Virus record (IMG/VR): IMGVR_UViG_3300010885_008007
Coordinates: 1 to 26,626 of that record
From: a virus
Direction: 5' to 3' (one strand)
Length of the DNA stretch: 26,626 nucleotides
Below, piece by piece: positions 6,681-13,501 of the stretch; position 1 is the first letter of the stretch, and every line of letters begins with the position of its first letter. The notes below the pieces were generated by a model. It ran no database searches. It was not told where the DNA came from and saw nothing but the letters and a program-made list of their open reading frames with translations. Made by a program: the position numbers and the translations under genes.

Positions 6681-6955
6681 TACGCGTTCACCTTCACATA
6701 AACACGAACGCACCTAGTGCCTGTTCCGTTTTCAAGATCGTAGCAACCCTCGCCATGACCGAAATCGTAAAATGAAACTTTGGAGAAATCGGCTTTTAAC
6801 ATACGGCGAATACGGGTCTGCCCTGCGACAGATTGCGCATCCGCATAATTACCGGCGCAACCGCAAGCGCAACCGGTTTTGCCGTTGTAGGTATCTGTCG
6901 CATGGTTTTGGATCGCATCGTACATAGCGTCATATGTAGTAACTTGAGTAGTCAT
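6680..6955 (-). CDS. Cysteine-containing hypothetical protein
   Basis: 91 residues with a tight cluster GCACGCAGNYAD near residues 28-39 and two later cysteines, possibly a metal site. GGAAGG lies about eight bases before ATG 6955. It is the first gene after a 99-nt non-coding stretch with a possible promoter, so it may open the small-gene operon. Confidence 0.65.
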   Translation of the reverse strand: MTTQVTTYDAMYDAIQNHATDTYNGKTGCACGCAGNYADAQSVAGQTRIRRMLKADFSKVSFYDFGHGEGCYDLENGTGTRCVRVYVKVNA

Positions 6956-6979
6956 CGGATTGCCTTCCGCTAGATCATC

Positions 6980-6994
6980 GGAGGGAGATCCTCC
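6980..6994 (-). other. Short GC hairpin in leader
   Basis: GGAGG and CCTCC are separated by five bases in the untranslated leader before the gene starting at 6955. It has no T tract, so it is unlikely to terminate; it may only stabilise the mRNA. Confidence 0.3.
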
Positions 6995-7003
6995 AATAGC
7001 TCT

Positions 7004-7031
7004 AATCTACCGATTCGGCTATAAAAGACAA
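7004..7031 (-). promoter_or_regulatory. Possible promoter for the small-gene operon
   Basis: On the minus strand TTGTCT (7026-7031) is 16 bases from TAGATT (7004-7009) in the only sizeable gap between 4.2 and 7.6 kb. The match is partial. Confidence 0.35.
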
Positions 7032-7054
7032 GGATTTATCGGGTATTTTTTCCC

Positions 7055-7426
7055 CTATTTTTTAGCGATTACGACCTCTACGCCGGGGCTTTCCCCATAG
7101 ACCTTCACAGCCCGGATCTCGATCACCTGTGAGTCATCTTTGTAGGCAATAGCCGTAAGCGCGTCTAGGGCTGCCCTAACAAGTTTATCGAGGTCTGGAG
7201 GAACGGTCGGATCTAGCCGGGTGACGGTGCGGGGCTTGTTCATAATAAATACGAGGGTCATCGAGACGGCCTCATGGGTTGGTCTCGCTCCGGCTGCTTT
7301 CGCCGATAGAGCTATGGCGCTTCGCCAAACTGCGAGCGCCGATCCTTGCGAATGGATTATGTGTCCATTGATGACTTTCATCGAACCTTGCGGTATCGGC
7401 TGACCGTCTACACGAAAAGAAATCAC
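7055..7426 (-). CDS. RusA-like Holliday junction resolvase
   Basis: A 123-residue protein with the RusA layout: FRVDGQPIPQGSMKV at the N-terminus and the acidic catalytic segment PPDLDKLVRAALDALTAIAY followed by KDDSQVIEI. The aspartates of DLDK and KDD are the likely metal ligands. It would resolve branched recombination or replication intermediates before packaging. GTG 7426 overlaps the preceding stop (GTGA), so it is coupled to the small upstream gene and shares its promoter. Confidence 0.9.
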   Translation of the reverse strand: MISFRVDGQPIPQGSMKVINGHIIHSQGSALAVWRSAIALSAKAAGARPTHEAVSMTLVFIMNKPRTVTRLDPTVPPDLDKLVRAALDALTAIAYKDDSQVIEIRAVKVYGESPGVEVVIAKK

Positions 7427-7611
7427 ATAATTATTCTAACGGGATTGTTCACAATTTCTAATTTAGCGTTGCCTTGATTGTCAATCAATCCAACATCGAA
7501 AGTTCCTATGCGATCTGGCCCATCTACGAACTTTACATTCCATACATGATTGTCAGGGGTAACTAATTGGTCGCCGGGTTGTAATGTTTGTGGCGATACG
7601 AGGCGTTCCAT
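7423..7611 (-). CDS. Small beta-rich hypothetical protein
   Basis: 62 residues beginning MERLVSPQTLQPGDQLVTPD. The alternating hydrophobic pattern suggests a small barrel. AAGGAG precedes ATG 7611. It is the first gene behind the promoter/operator at 7626-7664 and is coupled to the RusA-like gene. Confidence 0.7.
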   Translation of the reverse strand: MERLVSPQTLQPGDQLVTPDNHVWNVKFVDGPDRIGTFDVGLIDNQGNAKLEIVNNPVRIIM

Positions 7612-7625
7612 TTCTCTCCTTTACC

Positions 7626-7664
7626 ATAACGGTTACGAATAGTGTAACAGTTACGGCGTGTCAA
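7626..7664 (-). promoter_or_regulatory. Promoter with two palindromic operator-like sites
   Basis: The minus strand has a perfect -35 box TTGACA (7659-7664) and, 17 bases on, TATTCG (7636-7641). A perfect palindrome GTAACAGTTAC (plus-strand reading, 7644-7654) fills the spacer, and a near copy ATAACGGTTAC (7626-7636) sits at the -10 and start region, 18 bases centre to centre. This is classic repressor-site geometry. The binding protein is unknown; the HTH (3298-3510) and winged-helix (10402-10716) products are candidates. Confidence 0.6.
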
Positions 7665-7737
7665 GTCCATGTATTACGCAAGATCAATTACTCTTTGCCA
7701 AACGGGGAACATAAGTACCCGCGAGTGCTGGCAAACG

Positions 7738-7757
7738 CCCCTACCTTTTGGTGGGGG
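7738..7757. terminator. Hairpin at the end of the replication gene, possible terminator
   Basis: CCCCTACC and GGTGGGGG form an eight-pair stem around a TTTT loop, followed on the plus strand by TTTTTG. Read on the minus strand, the direction of the genes, the stem has one A/C mismatch and only a short T run. It covers the stop codon of the gene at 7741-8553, just before the next promoter. It could end leftward transcription weakly or block plus-strand transcription. Confidence 0.4.
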
Positions 7758-8553
7758 TTTTTGTCTTTAAGATCTTCTTCAACTCCTCAGGCATGGGTAC
7801 TGATTTTGCTCGCTGCTCCTCGAGATCATCAAAGAAACGCTGACTAGCAACTCTTTCCTGCTCTGTTCTTTTGCGAGCTTCTAATGCCTCTCTCGCCGTC
7901 TTTTCTTCCTTTGTGGTCTCTCGGGCTGGCAAAGGTTCATCGTTCCACCTTGCCCCGTTTAACCAAGTCGCCGGGTATAAAGTGAATTGCTGAACCCGAT
8001 TCGGATCTTGGGCATAACGAGTCGCGCCCTGAATAATTATCTCAACCTCAACCTCATCTAAAGAGTTTATGAAAGATTGTTCCGCTTTTTTCTTGCCGAC
8101 TTTGAGAGGATAGACAGACCAGAATAATTCAAACCCGGGTGTTTCTAAGGGTGGTTCTAAAGGAAGGTTCTTAGGGCGTAAAAGTCGCCCCGTATCCGGC
8201 GTAAGAGTCGCCCCGTCTATGTCTTGAGAGTCGCCCCGTAGCTTGCGGGTAGTCTCTTTGTCGCCCCGTAATTTCAAGATCCGGATTGTGTAGCGGTGAG
8301 GCCGGCGATCTTCTCGACAAGTCGCTGACCCTCCCTTGTGCTTCTCCATACGGAGATAGCCCTCTTTACATAAATTATTGACGGCTCTCTGTACAGTACG
8401 GATCGAGACGGAGGCCTTCTTAGCAATAGTAGCTTGAGAAGGCCACGCCTCTGTTCCCTCATCGTTCGCGTGATCGGCTATGACAAGCAAGACCATTTTC
8501 TCCACCGTTGGAAGATCGGTACGCCAAACTTCCGACATGAGGCGAATACTCAT
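7741..8553 (-). CDS. Replication initiator / replisome organiser-like protein with HTH
   Basis: A 270-residue protein. Residues 7-70 form a winged HTH common in phage replication proteins (SEVWRTDLPTVEKMVLL, then PSQATIAKKASVSIRTVQRA and VNNLCKEGYL). The second half has FELFWSVYPLKVGKKKAEQ (about 141-159), a motif seen in replisome-organiser C-terminal domains, and a charged coiled-coil tail. It probably binds the origin and recruits the host helicase. The linker between the domains (residues about 95-123) is encoded by DNA carrying four iteron-like repeats, the lambda-O arrangement of an origin inside the initiator gene. ATG 8553 overlaps the WhiB stop. Confidence 0.78.
   Translation of the reverse strand: MSIRLMSEVWRTDLPTVEKMVLLVIADHANDEGTEAWPSQATIAKKASVSIRTVQRAVNNLCKEGYLRMEKHKGGSATCREDRRPHRYTIRILKLRGDKETTRKLRGDSQDIDGATLTPDTGRLLRPKNLPLEPPLETPGFELFWSVYPLKVGKKKAEQSFINSLDEVEVEIIIQGATRYAQDPNRVQQFTLYPATWLNGARWNDEPLPARETTKEEKTAREALEARKRTEQERVASQRFFDDLEEQRAKSVPMPEELKKILKTKTPTKR
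8184..8269. repeat. Four iterons of GTCGCCCCGT, candidate replication origin
   Basis: Identical 10-mers start at 8184, 8207, 8230 and 8260 (spacings 23, 23 and 30), all in the same orientation. The 23-base spacing puts copies in different reading frames of the gene: two encode RGD, one DGAT, one TGRL. Selection therefore acts on the DNA, not the protein. Position within the initiator gene fits an iteron origin. Confidence 0.7.
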
Positions 8554-8891
8554 TTAGATCCTTTCGGCAAGCAGCTCTGTACCTGTTCCTTGGTGATCCC
8601 GTAACTCTCGAGATCAAAGAGCGCTCGCCTTCGCTGAGCCGGGTACAACTTGGGGAAGATCATCGCCTTTCTTTCCACACTCGTCAAACCTCCCCATACT
8701 CCGTAACTTTCGTATTGGAAGGCGTAACTTAAACAAGCATTGTAAATAGGGCAGCGAGCGCAGATAGATCTAACGGCATTTATGTAGTTATACGCGTGGG
8801 CGTTTCTTTCTTCCTCCACCGAATAAAACATTTCGTTATATGTATCAAAGCAAGCTGCTTGATCCCAATTTACTTCGCGGTACTCGGGCAT
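8550..8891 (-). CDS. whiB: WhiB-family iron-sulfur transcription factor
   Basis: 113 residues from ATG 8891, chosen because GGGGAG lies just upstream; the frame extends to 8924 inside the preceding gene. C14, C44, C47 and C53 give the C-x29-C-x2-C-x5-C [4Fe-4S] ligand set of WhiB proteins, followed by GVWGG (64-68) and TSVER. These proteins bind the principal sigma factor of actinobacteria. In phages they can redirect host transcription or act as superinfection factors (known from mycobacteriophage TM4). It overlaps the nuclease gene by 22 nt and the initiator gene by 4. Confidence 0.95.
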   Translation of the reverse strand: MPEYREVNWDQAACFDTYNEMFYSVEEERNAHAYNYINAVRSICARCPIYNACLSYAFQYESYGVWGGLTSVERKAMIFPKLYPAQRRRALFDLESYGITKEQVQSCLPKGSK

Positions 8892-9541
8892 CCAATCTCC
8901 CCTGTCGGATCGTAGTAAGAACAATATTTAGAGCAGAACGCTACTCGCTCTTCCGGAACTGGCGCAGGTTTATCCTCGGCAATTCCTTCTCTGATTGAGT
9001 CCAACCACACTAAAGCTGTGTTAGCAATTTGCTCATCATACGGTTCTCGGTGTACCCGAATATCCAACATTTCTCCGTCACGCGGGATCGCCACAAGAGA
9101 GACCTCTTTAACATCGTAACCGTTCTGCGCCAATAGCCAGCCGTACACTTGTACCTGCCAGCGCTGCTGCTCAGAAGGGAAGTAGCGTAATGATTTCACT
9201 TTAGTGGTCTTCCAATCCACCACTATTCCTTGATCTTTGATGAATAGGTCTATGTGACCTTTCATGCTCCCGGAACTCACCTCGATCTCGGTAAAGAAAT
9301 TATCGCCAAACGGATCTTCCCTTCTGATTGACTCCTCTATCCCGCTATGGATAAAAGTGCCAAGTATCGCAGCCAGCGATTCAGTATTGAGATTGGTTTT
9401 TTCCGTCAGCTTGAGGTCGTGATAGACGCGTCTACGACATCCACCCAGACTACTTGGCCCAATCTCAACTTGTTGCGAACGATCTCTTTGCTCGTCAAAT
9501 CCTTTTAGAGATTTTGTTAGCAAATCATGTAAATCAGTCAT
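8870..9541 (-). CDS. Cas4/RecB-like PD-(D/E)XK nuclease
   Basis: 223 residues from ATG 9541 (GAGG six bases before; an ATG at 9553 would add four residues). Order of motifs: C35 (LGGCRRR), H65 with E70 (GTFIHSGIEE), D98 (GHIDLFI), D109-W-K111 (VVDWKTTK) and QxxxY (QVQVYGWL). Three C-terminal cysteines (C203, C207, C218) complete a Cas4-type four-cysteine iron-sulfur site. Such phage enzymes resect DNA ends and would supply single strands to the annealing protein at 10713-11270 and to SSB. No CRISPR array is present, so this is not a Cas context. Confidence 0.88.
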   Translation of the reverse strand: MTDLHDLLTKSLKGFDEQRDRSQQVEIGPSSLGGCRRRVYHDLKLTEKTNLNTESLAAILGTFIHSGIEESIRREDPFGDNFFTEIEVSSGSMKGHIDLFIKDQGIVVDWKTTKVKSLRYFPSEQQRWQVQVYGWLLAQNGYDVKEVSLVAIPRDGEMLDIRVHREPYDEQIANTALVWLDSIREGIAEDKPAPVPEERVAFCSKYCSYYDPTGEIGCPSTAK

Positions 9542-9710
9542 TGTCTTCCTCATCTAATTCCGAGACGCTATCGGCTATTGCGGTAATAGAGCGAACGATA
9601 TTTACTGCTTCTTCTTGCGAACAATTGTTCTGTTTCATAATGGCTTGGAGATAGGCAAAATAAACCGACTCGCCTATTGGAGTCATGACAAAGGCATCGT
9701 CTTGGCTCAT
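9534..9710 (-). CDS. 58-residue acidic hypothetical protein
   Basis: Begins MSQDDAFVMTPIGESVYFAY and ends SELDEEDND; helical, acidic. ATG 9710 overlaps the preceding stop (ATGA), and its last codons carry the ribosome site of the nuclease gene. Function unknown. Confidence 0.68.
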   Translation of the reverse strand: MSQDDAFVMTPIGESVYFAYLQAIMKQNNCSQEEAVNIVRSITAIADSVSELDEEDND

Positions 9711-10069
9711 ACCAACTCCATAGAAGTACGCACCGAAGTTCCAATAGATCGAGCAATATCCACCTGCGTTCTAATGCGAGAAGCGTTAGCCCGAGCTGCT
9801 CTGACTAGAGCTTCGGCAGTAGCCATTTTCATGTGAAGATCCTCAGTAGCCACCAGCGCAAGATCGGCTTTGTCGCTGACCGTCACCTTTATATCTTTCT
9901 TACTGGCTACTGATAACCGGGCGTGAGCCAGAGACAATTCGTATTTCGCCTTGGTCTCAAAGTAATTCTTTTCCGCCTCAGCGAGATCGGTGTGAGAGTT
10001 ATCTACCTCTTTTGATAGCTCTTTTAAGCGCCGTTCTATCATGTCCGGCGTGATCGTTATGCTGCTCAT
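9707..10069 (-). CDS. Coiled-coil protein of the recombination block
   Basis: 120 residues, almost wholly alpha-helical with heptad spacing (MIERRLKELSKEVDNSHTDL, then AEKNYFETKAKYELSLAHAR). GAGGTAGGA precedes ATG 10069. The gene lies between the winged-helix and nuclease genes, so a role with the recombination machinery is plausible. No family recognised. Confidence 0.68.
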   Translation of the reverse strand: MSSITITPDMIERRLKELSKEVDNSHTDLAEAEKNYFETKAKYELSLAHARLSVASKKDIKVTVSDKADLALVATEDLHMKMATAEALVRAARANASRIRTQVDIARSIGTSVRTSMELV

Positions 10070-10173
10070 TTCCTACCTCGCTTCATATCTAGGCCGTGAA
10101 TATTAAGGTTGATCTGCCAGCGGTGAAATAGATCGGCAAGCCAAAAAATAAAAGCAATGTATTTATTTCTCAT
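10066..10173 (-). CDS. 35-residue micro-protein
   Basis: Begins MRNKYIAFIFWLADLFHRW, with a short hydrophobic helix, and ends DMKRGRK. GGAGG lies nine bases before the ATG and the stop overlaps the next start (ATGA). It could be membrane-associated. Function unknown. Confidence 0.55.
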   Translation of the reverse strand: MRNKYIAFIFWLADLFHRWQINLNIHGLDMKRGRK

Positions 10174-10405
10174 CAGGAACAACCTCCAAATTTCTACGCT
10201 GCTGTTGCTGGAGGATCACCTTGCCGGAGTCGGCAGACATATCGAACGGATCTGTGACGAGGCTGAGGCCAACCGCCTCAAGAACCTGCGCTATCTCGTA
10301 GGGATCTTGGTCAAGCTTTGTAGCCAAAGCGTGAATACGACCTATGTGTTCGTGGATTGTAACTATGTAGCCAACTGGAGGATTGAATTTATTCTCTTTA
10401 CTCAT
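10163..10405 (-). CDS. Hypothetical protein, 80 residues
   Basis: Begins MSKENKFNPPVGYIVTIHEH. Start 10405 gives an ATGA overlap with the winged-helix gene; the longer frame to 10435 starts at TTG inside that gene. Helical core (IGRIHALATKLDQDPYEIAQ) and a glutamine-rich tail. No domain recognised. Confidence 0.65.
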   Translation of the reverse strand: MSKENKFNPPVGYIVTIHEHIGRIHALATKLDQDPYEIAQVLEAVGLSLVTDPFDMSADSGKVILQQQQRRNLEVVPDEK

Positions 10406-10716
10406 AGGAGCATCTCGCCTTCTACTGATCGCCAAACGATACAGTCTTCGTTGTTGTGGTTTTTACGGGTAGTTCCGGTGTCAATAATGAAACCGTCTTT
10501 GACTAGCGAACCCCGGGTGGGGCGTAATGTATTGCCGGAGATCCGCAGAGCTGCTTCTATCTCTTGATCGGTTGCGCCCCTGAGACCACAAGCCACAAAA
10601 TAGTCATAGACCTTTCGGCGAATAGATCCGGTTCGAGGTAGCGCGTTTAGAGCTGCTGCGATTGTGGTGCGCTGAGCGTTCTTAGAAATCAGAACAGTAT
10701 TGCGATCTATGCTCAT
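10402..10716 (-). CDS. Winged-helix DNA-binding protein
   Basis: 104 residues. From about residue 31, SIRRKVYDYFVACGLRGATD then QEIEAALRISGNTLRPTRGS followed by LVKDGFIIDTG form a winged helix, with the recognition helix around NTLRPTRGSL. The N-terminal 30 residues are a basic extension. It may act in replication control or as an operator-binding regulator. ATGA overlap with the annealing-protein gene. Confidence 0.78.
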   Translation of the reverse strand: MSIDRNTVLISKNAQRTTIAAALNALPRTGSIRRKVYDYFVACGLRGATDQEIEAALRISGNTLRPTRGSLVKDGFIIDTGTTRKNHNNEDCIVWRSVEGEMLL

Positions 10717-11270
10717 GCCCCAAGAGCCTTCTTGCGATTGTTCACCGCAGTTTTAATGGATACGCCTTCAACTTTACACTCGGCTAGATCCTTGTATTGT
10801 TCCCAAAATGCTTTGAGAGCCATGACGGTTGGGGAGATATTTATCAAGTCAATTGCGGTCTTAGCGGTCTTTATTTCCGCCTCAGTAAATACGCGAATTG
10901 GTGCGACCTCTTTTACCGGCTTGCGTGGCTCGGCGTTGTAGCGTTCTACCTTTAGCATCTCCTCAGCGCTCGGGCGCTTGCCAAGAGAGGCAAAGCCACA
11001 GTTCGCTAATCCGCGCCCAATGCTGCTCGTCTCACAGTTTTCTAGGGCTGAGGTTCTGTTTACGGGAGAAGCTCCAACGATCTCCTCCGCGTATCCGGTA
11101 GCCACCGGGGTTGTGTCTTCGCGATCAAAATAGATCTCCGCGTAACATATAAAACGGCGTTCATCATGAAACTCAAGCTTCGTCAGAACGCGACCTTCTG
11201 GGTGTTTTTCCCAGAACCGGGCGAGTCTAGTTTCAACAGTATCGTAAGACTCTATATCGAATTTAGCCAT
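10713..11270 (-). CDS. Putative single-strand annealing (ERF-like) recombinase
   Basis: 185 residues. The core ATGYAEEIVGASPVNRTSAL then ENCETSSIGRGLANCGF (about 57-93) matches the ExxxTSxxGRxLAxxGF signature of ERF-type annealing proteins, preceded by beta strands (ICYAEIYFD). A helical tail (150-185) could oligomerise or bind SSB. With the Cas4-like nuclease and SSB it would make a two-component recombination system. It is the first gene after the 11271-11407 intergenic region. The ERF assignment rests on this motif, and a divergent family is possible. Confidence 0.68.
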   Translation of the reverse strand: MAKFDIESYDTVETRLARFWEKHPEGRVLTKLEFHDERRFICYAEIYFDREDTTPVATGYAEEIVGASPVNRTSALENCETSSIGRGLANCGFASLGKRPSAEEMLKVERYNAEPRKPVKEVAPIRVFTEAEIKTAKTAIDLINISPTVMALKAFWEQYKDLAECKVEGVSIKTAVNNRKKALGA

Positions 11271-11407
11271 ACCTATTCCTTTGTTTGGGGGAGCGTGAAT
11301 ACGCCCCTGTTGAGGAGAATGATGACGGATAAGTTACGCTTTGCCAAGGATTTAGCCCCGGCGAGTCGCCAATAGGTGAGACAATGGCTGTGTCAAAGGA
11401 GATCAAA
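11271..11407. promoter_or_regulatory. Divergent intergenic region with leftward promoter
   Basis: This 137-nt stretch separates the leftward annealing-protein gene from the only rightward gene. On the minus strand TTGACA (11391-11396), a perfect -35 box, is 16 bases from TATTGG (11369-11374). A bulged hairpin (GGGAGCGT/ACGCCC, about 11288-11307) lies in the leftward leader. No convincing rightward promoter was found. Confidence 0.45.
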
Positions 11408-11605
11408 ATGGCAGCTCGAGTCCATATAAGCCTATACAACTTGATCGTTGAGTTAGAGACCGATACAGCGTATCCGGATCAACTAACGGACATGGCTAAT
11501 CGCACTCTCAACTTATTTCAGAATGCCGTCTTGACCGCTAAAGAGACCGGCATAGATATTACGGATATGGAATTGCTGGATCTCGAAGATGACGAAGACG
11601 ACTAG
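11408..11605 (+). CDS. Small acidic protein on the opposite strand
   Basis: 65 residues from ATG 11408, chosen over 11384 because AAGGAG lies just upstream. Begins MAARVHISLYNLIVELETDT, has a helical middle, and ends with an acidic run (LLDLEDDEDD). The only well-supported plus-strand gene here. Its stop overlaps that of the convergent acetyltransferase gene by three to four bases. The acidic tail suggests protein binding; function unknown. Confidence 0.72.
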   Translation: MAARVHISLYNLIVELETDTAYPDQLTDMANRTLNLFQNAVLTAKETGIDITDMELLDLEDDEDD

Positions 11606-12222
11606 AACATAAACTCACGCAACCACGATTTGCCGGCTGCGTTGATAGCGTCTTGAGTCTTAGTGCGCTTCTTGTCTCCCCATGAATAATTCTCCAACCC
11701 CTCAGGGATCAATTTCTTTATAGTCTTTGCCGGAGGTAGAGCTTCTAACGGGTGATCTATCGCAAAGTCTCGGTAGGCCAGTTGTTCTGATCGAGTAGCG
11801 AACAAAGGTTGATCGGATCTCAAAGACCCCGAAGGATCTACCGCCCACCAAAGCAATCCATTTCGCTGATGCCATGTGATTGAACTAGGGGTACAAGACA
11901 TCTTTAAGCGAGTCACCCCGCGTTCTACTGCGTAGCTTGTCCAAATATCCCAAATCCGAGACGCGTATCCATTTCCTTCTTGACCTTGAATCGTGACTAT
12001 TTCGTACAAGTTCGAATAGGTATCGCGATTGTAAGTAGCAAAGATCAACGAAACTATTTCTCCATTGACTTCGTAGGCCATTGGAGGGTTCTTGTCATAG
12101 TTCTTGAAGCGATACCAAAGAGAGTGAGCGGAAGAAAGAAACTTGGTATTAGATCCTTTTTGTGAGGTGGCTACGATTGTCTCTACTTCGGCAAAATTAA
12201 GAAACTTAATAGCCTCACTCAT
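11602..12222 (-). CDS. GNAT-like N-acetyltransferase
   Basis: 206 residues. Strands around GEIVSLIFATYN and LYEIVTIQGQ lead into EGNGYASRIWDIW (82-94), matching the acetyl-CoA-binding loop RGxGYA and helix of GNAT enzymes with glutamate at the usual arginine/glutamine position. A second strand (GVTRLKMSC) and HQRNGLLWW (118-126) fit motif B. The C-terminal 80 residues are unrecognised. In thymidine hypermodification of some phages, a GNAT acetylates the aminomethyl base; because this phage also carries the transferase and flavoenzyme, that substrate is attractive but unproven. The upstream metallophosphoesterase TAA directly abuts its ATG. Confidence 0.62.
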   Translation of the reverse strand: MSEAIKFLNFAEVETIVATSQKGSNTKFLSSAHSLWYRFKNYDKNPPMAYEVNGEIVSLIFATYNRDTYSNLYEIVTIQGQEGNGYASRIWDIWTSYAVERGVTRLKMSCTPSSITWHQRNGLLWWAVDPSGSLRSDQPLFATRSEQLAYRDFAIDHPLEALPPAKTIKKLIPEGLENYSWGDKKRTKTQDAINAAGKSWLREFMF

Positions 12223-13254
12223 TTAATCCAACCAAACCTTGTATCCAGCAGTTACCCGACCAGCGACAGGATCTACAAAGTGAAGGCGCTGAGAAGGAGT
12301 AGCGCTCGCAGCTAGCATTACGCCGGCGTAGCGATTATCTGACTCAGTAGATCCGGTTTGATAAACAGATCCTTGACCGTTAGGCAAAGCCCATTCGTTA
12401 TGCGTGTGATAGTGGCCTATGTAGCAATCCCGAAAAGTCCAAGGGTACGATCCGGAAAGCCAGCGAGATACATGATTGACGATAGCGCCCGGAGAGGCGA
12501 AGCCATTTCTTCCAACTTCGTCTCCATGAATAAGCAGCGCTCGATAATTCCCAATCTCAACACGCTGAATATCTTCCGGGCACTCTTGCCATGTCAATCG
12601 CTTTTCCCCCGAAAGTAATTGACGGGCAAGTTCATAACACATACGGTCAAAGTTATCGGAGCGCGGAACATTGTCGCGTTTAGATCCTATACGCCCGTGA
12701 TTACCCCACTCTGGTACTACTGTCACCTTCTCGTAATTAGATAGAGCAAAGCGCACTACATCTACGCATAGCCGAGATACATTGACATATTGTTCAAATA
12801 ATGTCGCGTCTACCTCAAAGGCTTGAGTTGGAAAATTGAATAATCCCTCGACCATATCGCCACCAAATAATATGTAGCACTCGCGAACCGGGTGATCTGC
12901 TCGCTGGATCTCAGTAATTTTGACAGCCTTGTTAGCAAACTCCAGAACGCGCTTGCGCATAACCTCGGAATTATAGGTAGTAGTTCTTTTAGCGCCTTGC
13001 CAATCTGTCATGTGCCATAGTGCCACCTCTCCCTTTTTCTTGGATTTATCGGCAGCCGGTTCTATGACCGGAGGTACTTTACCCATACTAATCATCGCGT
13101 CATAAGCAGCTTGTTGCGTGGTCTCTACTAGATCCTCGGTGCGCTCTTTAGCCTTCTTAAGTTGCTTTTGTAGGCGCACAATGATCTGGCGAAGCTCTAC
13201 TACCTCTTTTGGTAACTCCGGCGGAATGTTCTCTAATTGATCTTTAAGGCTCAT
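12223..13254 (-). CDS. Metallophosphoesterase
   Basis: 343 residues. A coiled-coil N-terminus (about 15-55) precedes a calcineurin-like domain: D84-W-Q86 (the usual DxH with Q), GGDMVEG (131-137), WGNHG (183-187), LIHGDE (241-246) and GHYHTH (280-285). These supply the two-metal site of Mre11/SbcD-like phosphoesterases. Related proteins are common in actinophages; nuclease or nucleotide phosphatase activity is possible. Overlaps the upstream gene by 11 nt. Confidence 0.88.
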   Translation of the reverse strand: MSLKDQLENIPPELPKEVVELRQIIVRLQKQLKKAKERTEDLVETTQQAAYDAMISMGKVPPVIEPAADKSKKKGEVALWHMTDWQGAKRTTTYNSEVMRKRVLEFANKAVKITEIQRADHPVRECYILFGGDMVEGLFNFPTQAFEVDATLFEQYVNVSRLCVDVVRFALSNYEKVTVVPEWGNHGRIGSKRDNVPRSDNFDRMCYELARQLLSGEKRLTWQECPEDIQRVEIGNYRALLIHGDEVGRNGFASPGAIVNHVSRWLSGSYPWTFRDCYIGHYHTHNEWALPNGQGSVYQTGSTESDNRYAGVMLAASATPSQRLHFVDPVAGRVTAGYKVWLD

Positions 13255-13501
13255 CGGTCATCGCTATCTGCCTACCGTGTTCGGTGTATCCAACCTTATC
13301 TATCCATGAGTCTTCGTGAGCCGGATTGGCAACGCAGCGAATTGATTTGAAGAAGTCCAACATCAACGCTACTTTCCACGCCGGTATATCGTCTACTCCG
13401 AGGATCGCGCCCCAGCCTCGCCCAGCCTGAGCAAAGTTATAGTGAGCAGATCCGTATTGTGTCTCGCGTTCGTCTAATATCTTGTTTAAGTCTTGGGGCA
13501 T
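13244..13501 (-). CDS. DUF6378-like phage protein
   Basis: 85 residues with the pattern ILDERETQYGSAHYNFAQAG, KVALMLDFFKSIRCVANP and DSWIDKVGYTEHG. I associate this arrangement, from memory, with DUF6378, a helical phage family reminiscent of MazG-like nucleotide pyrophosphohydrolases. Biochemical activity is not established. It overlaps both neighbours and is part of the metallophosphoesterase operon. Confidence 0.75.
   Translation of the reverse strand: MPQDLNKILDERETQYGSAHYNFAQAGRGWGAILGVDDIPAWKVALMLDFFKSIRCVANPAHEDSWIDKVGYTEHGRQIAMTDEP

Noticed and set aside
8870-9541. Cas4 of a phage CRISPR system
   Set aside because: No cas1/cas2 or array nearby; the annealing protein and SSB context indicates recombination.
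11322-11375. Possible 17-residue rightward leader peptide before the plus-strand gene
   Set aside because: GAGGAG is too close to its ATG and no attenuator hairpin accompanies it.
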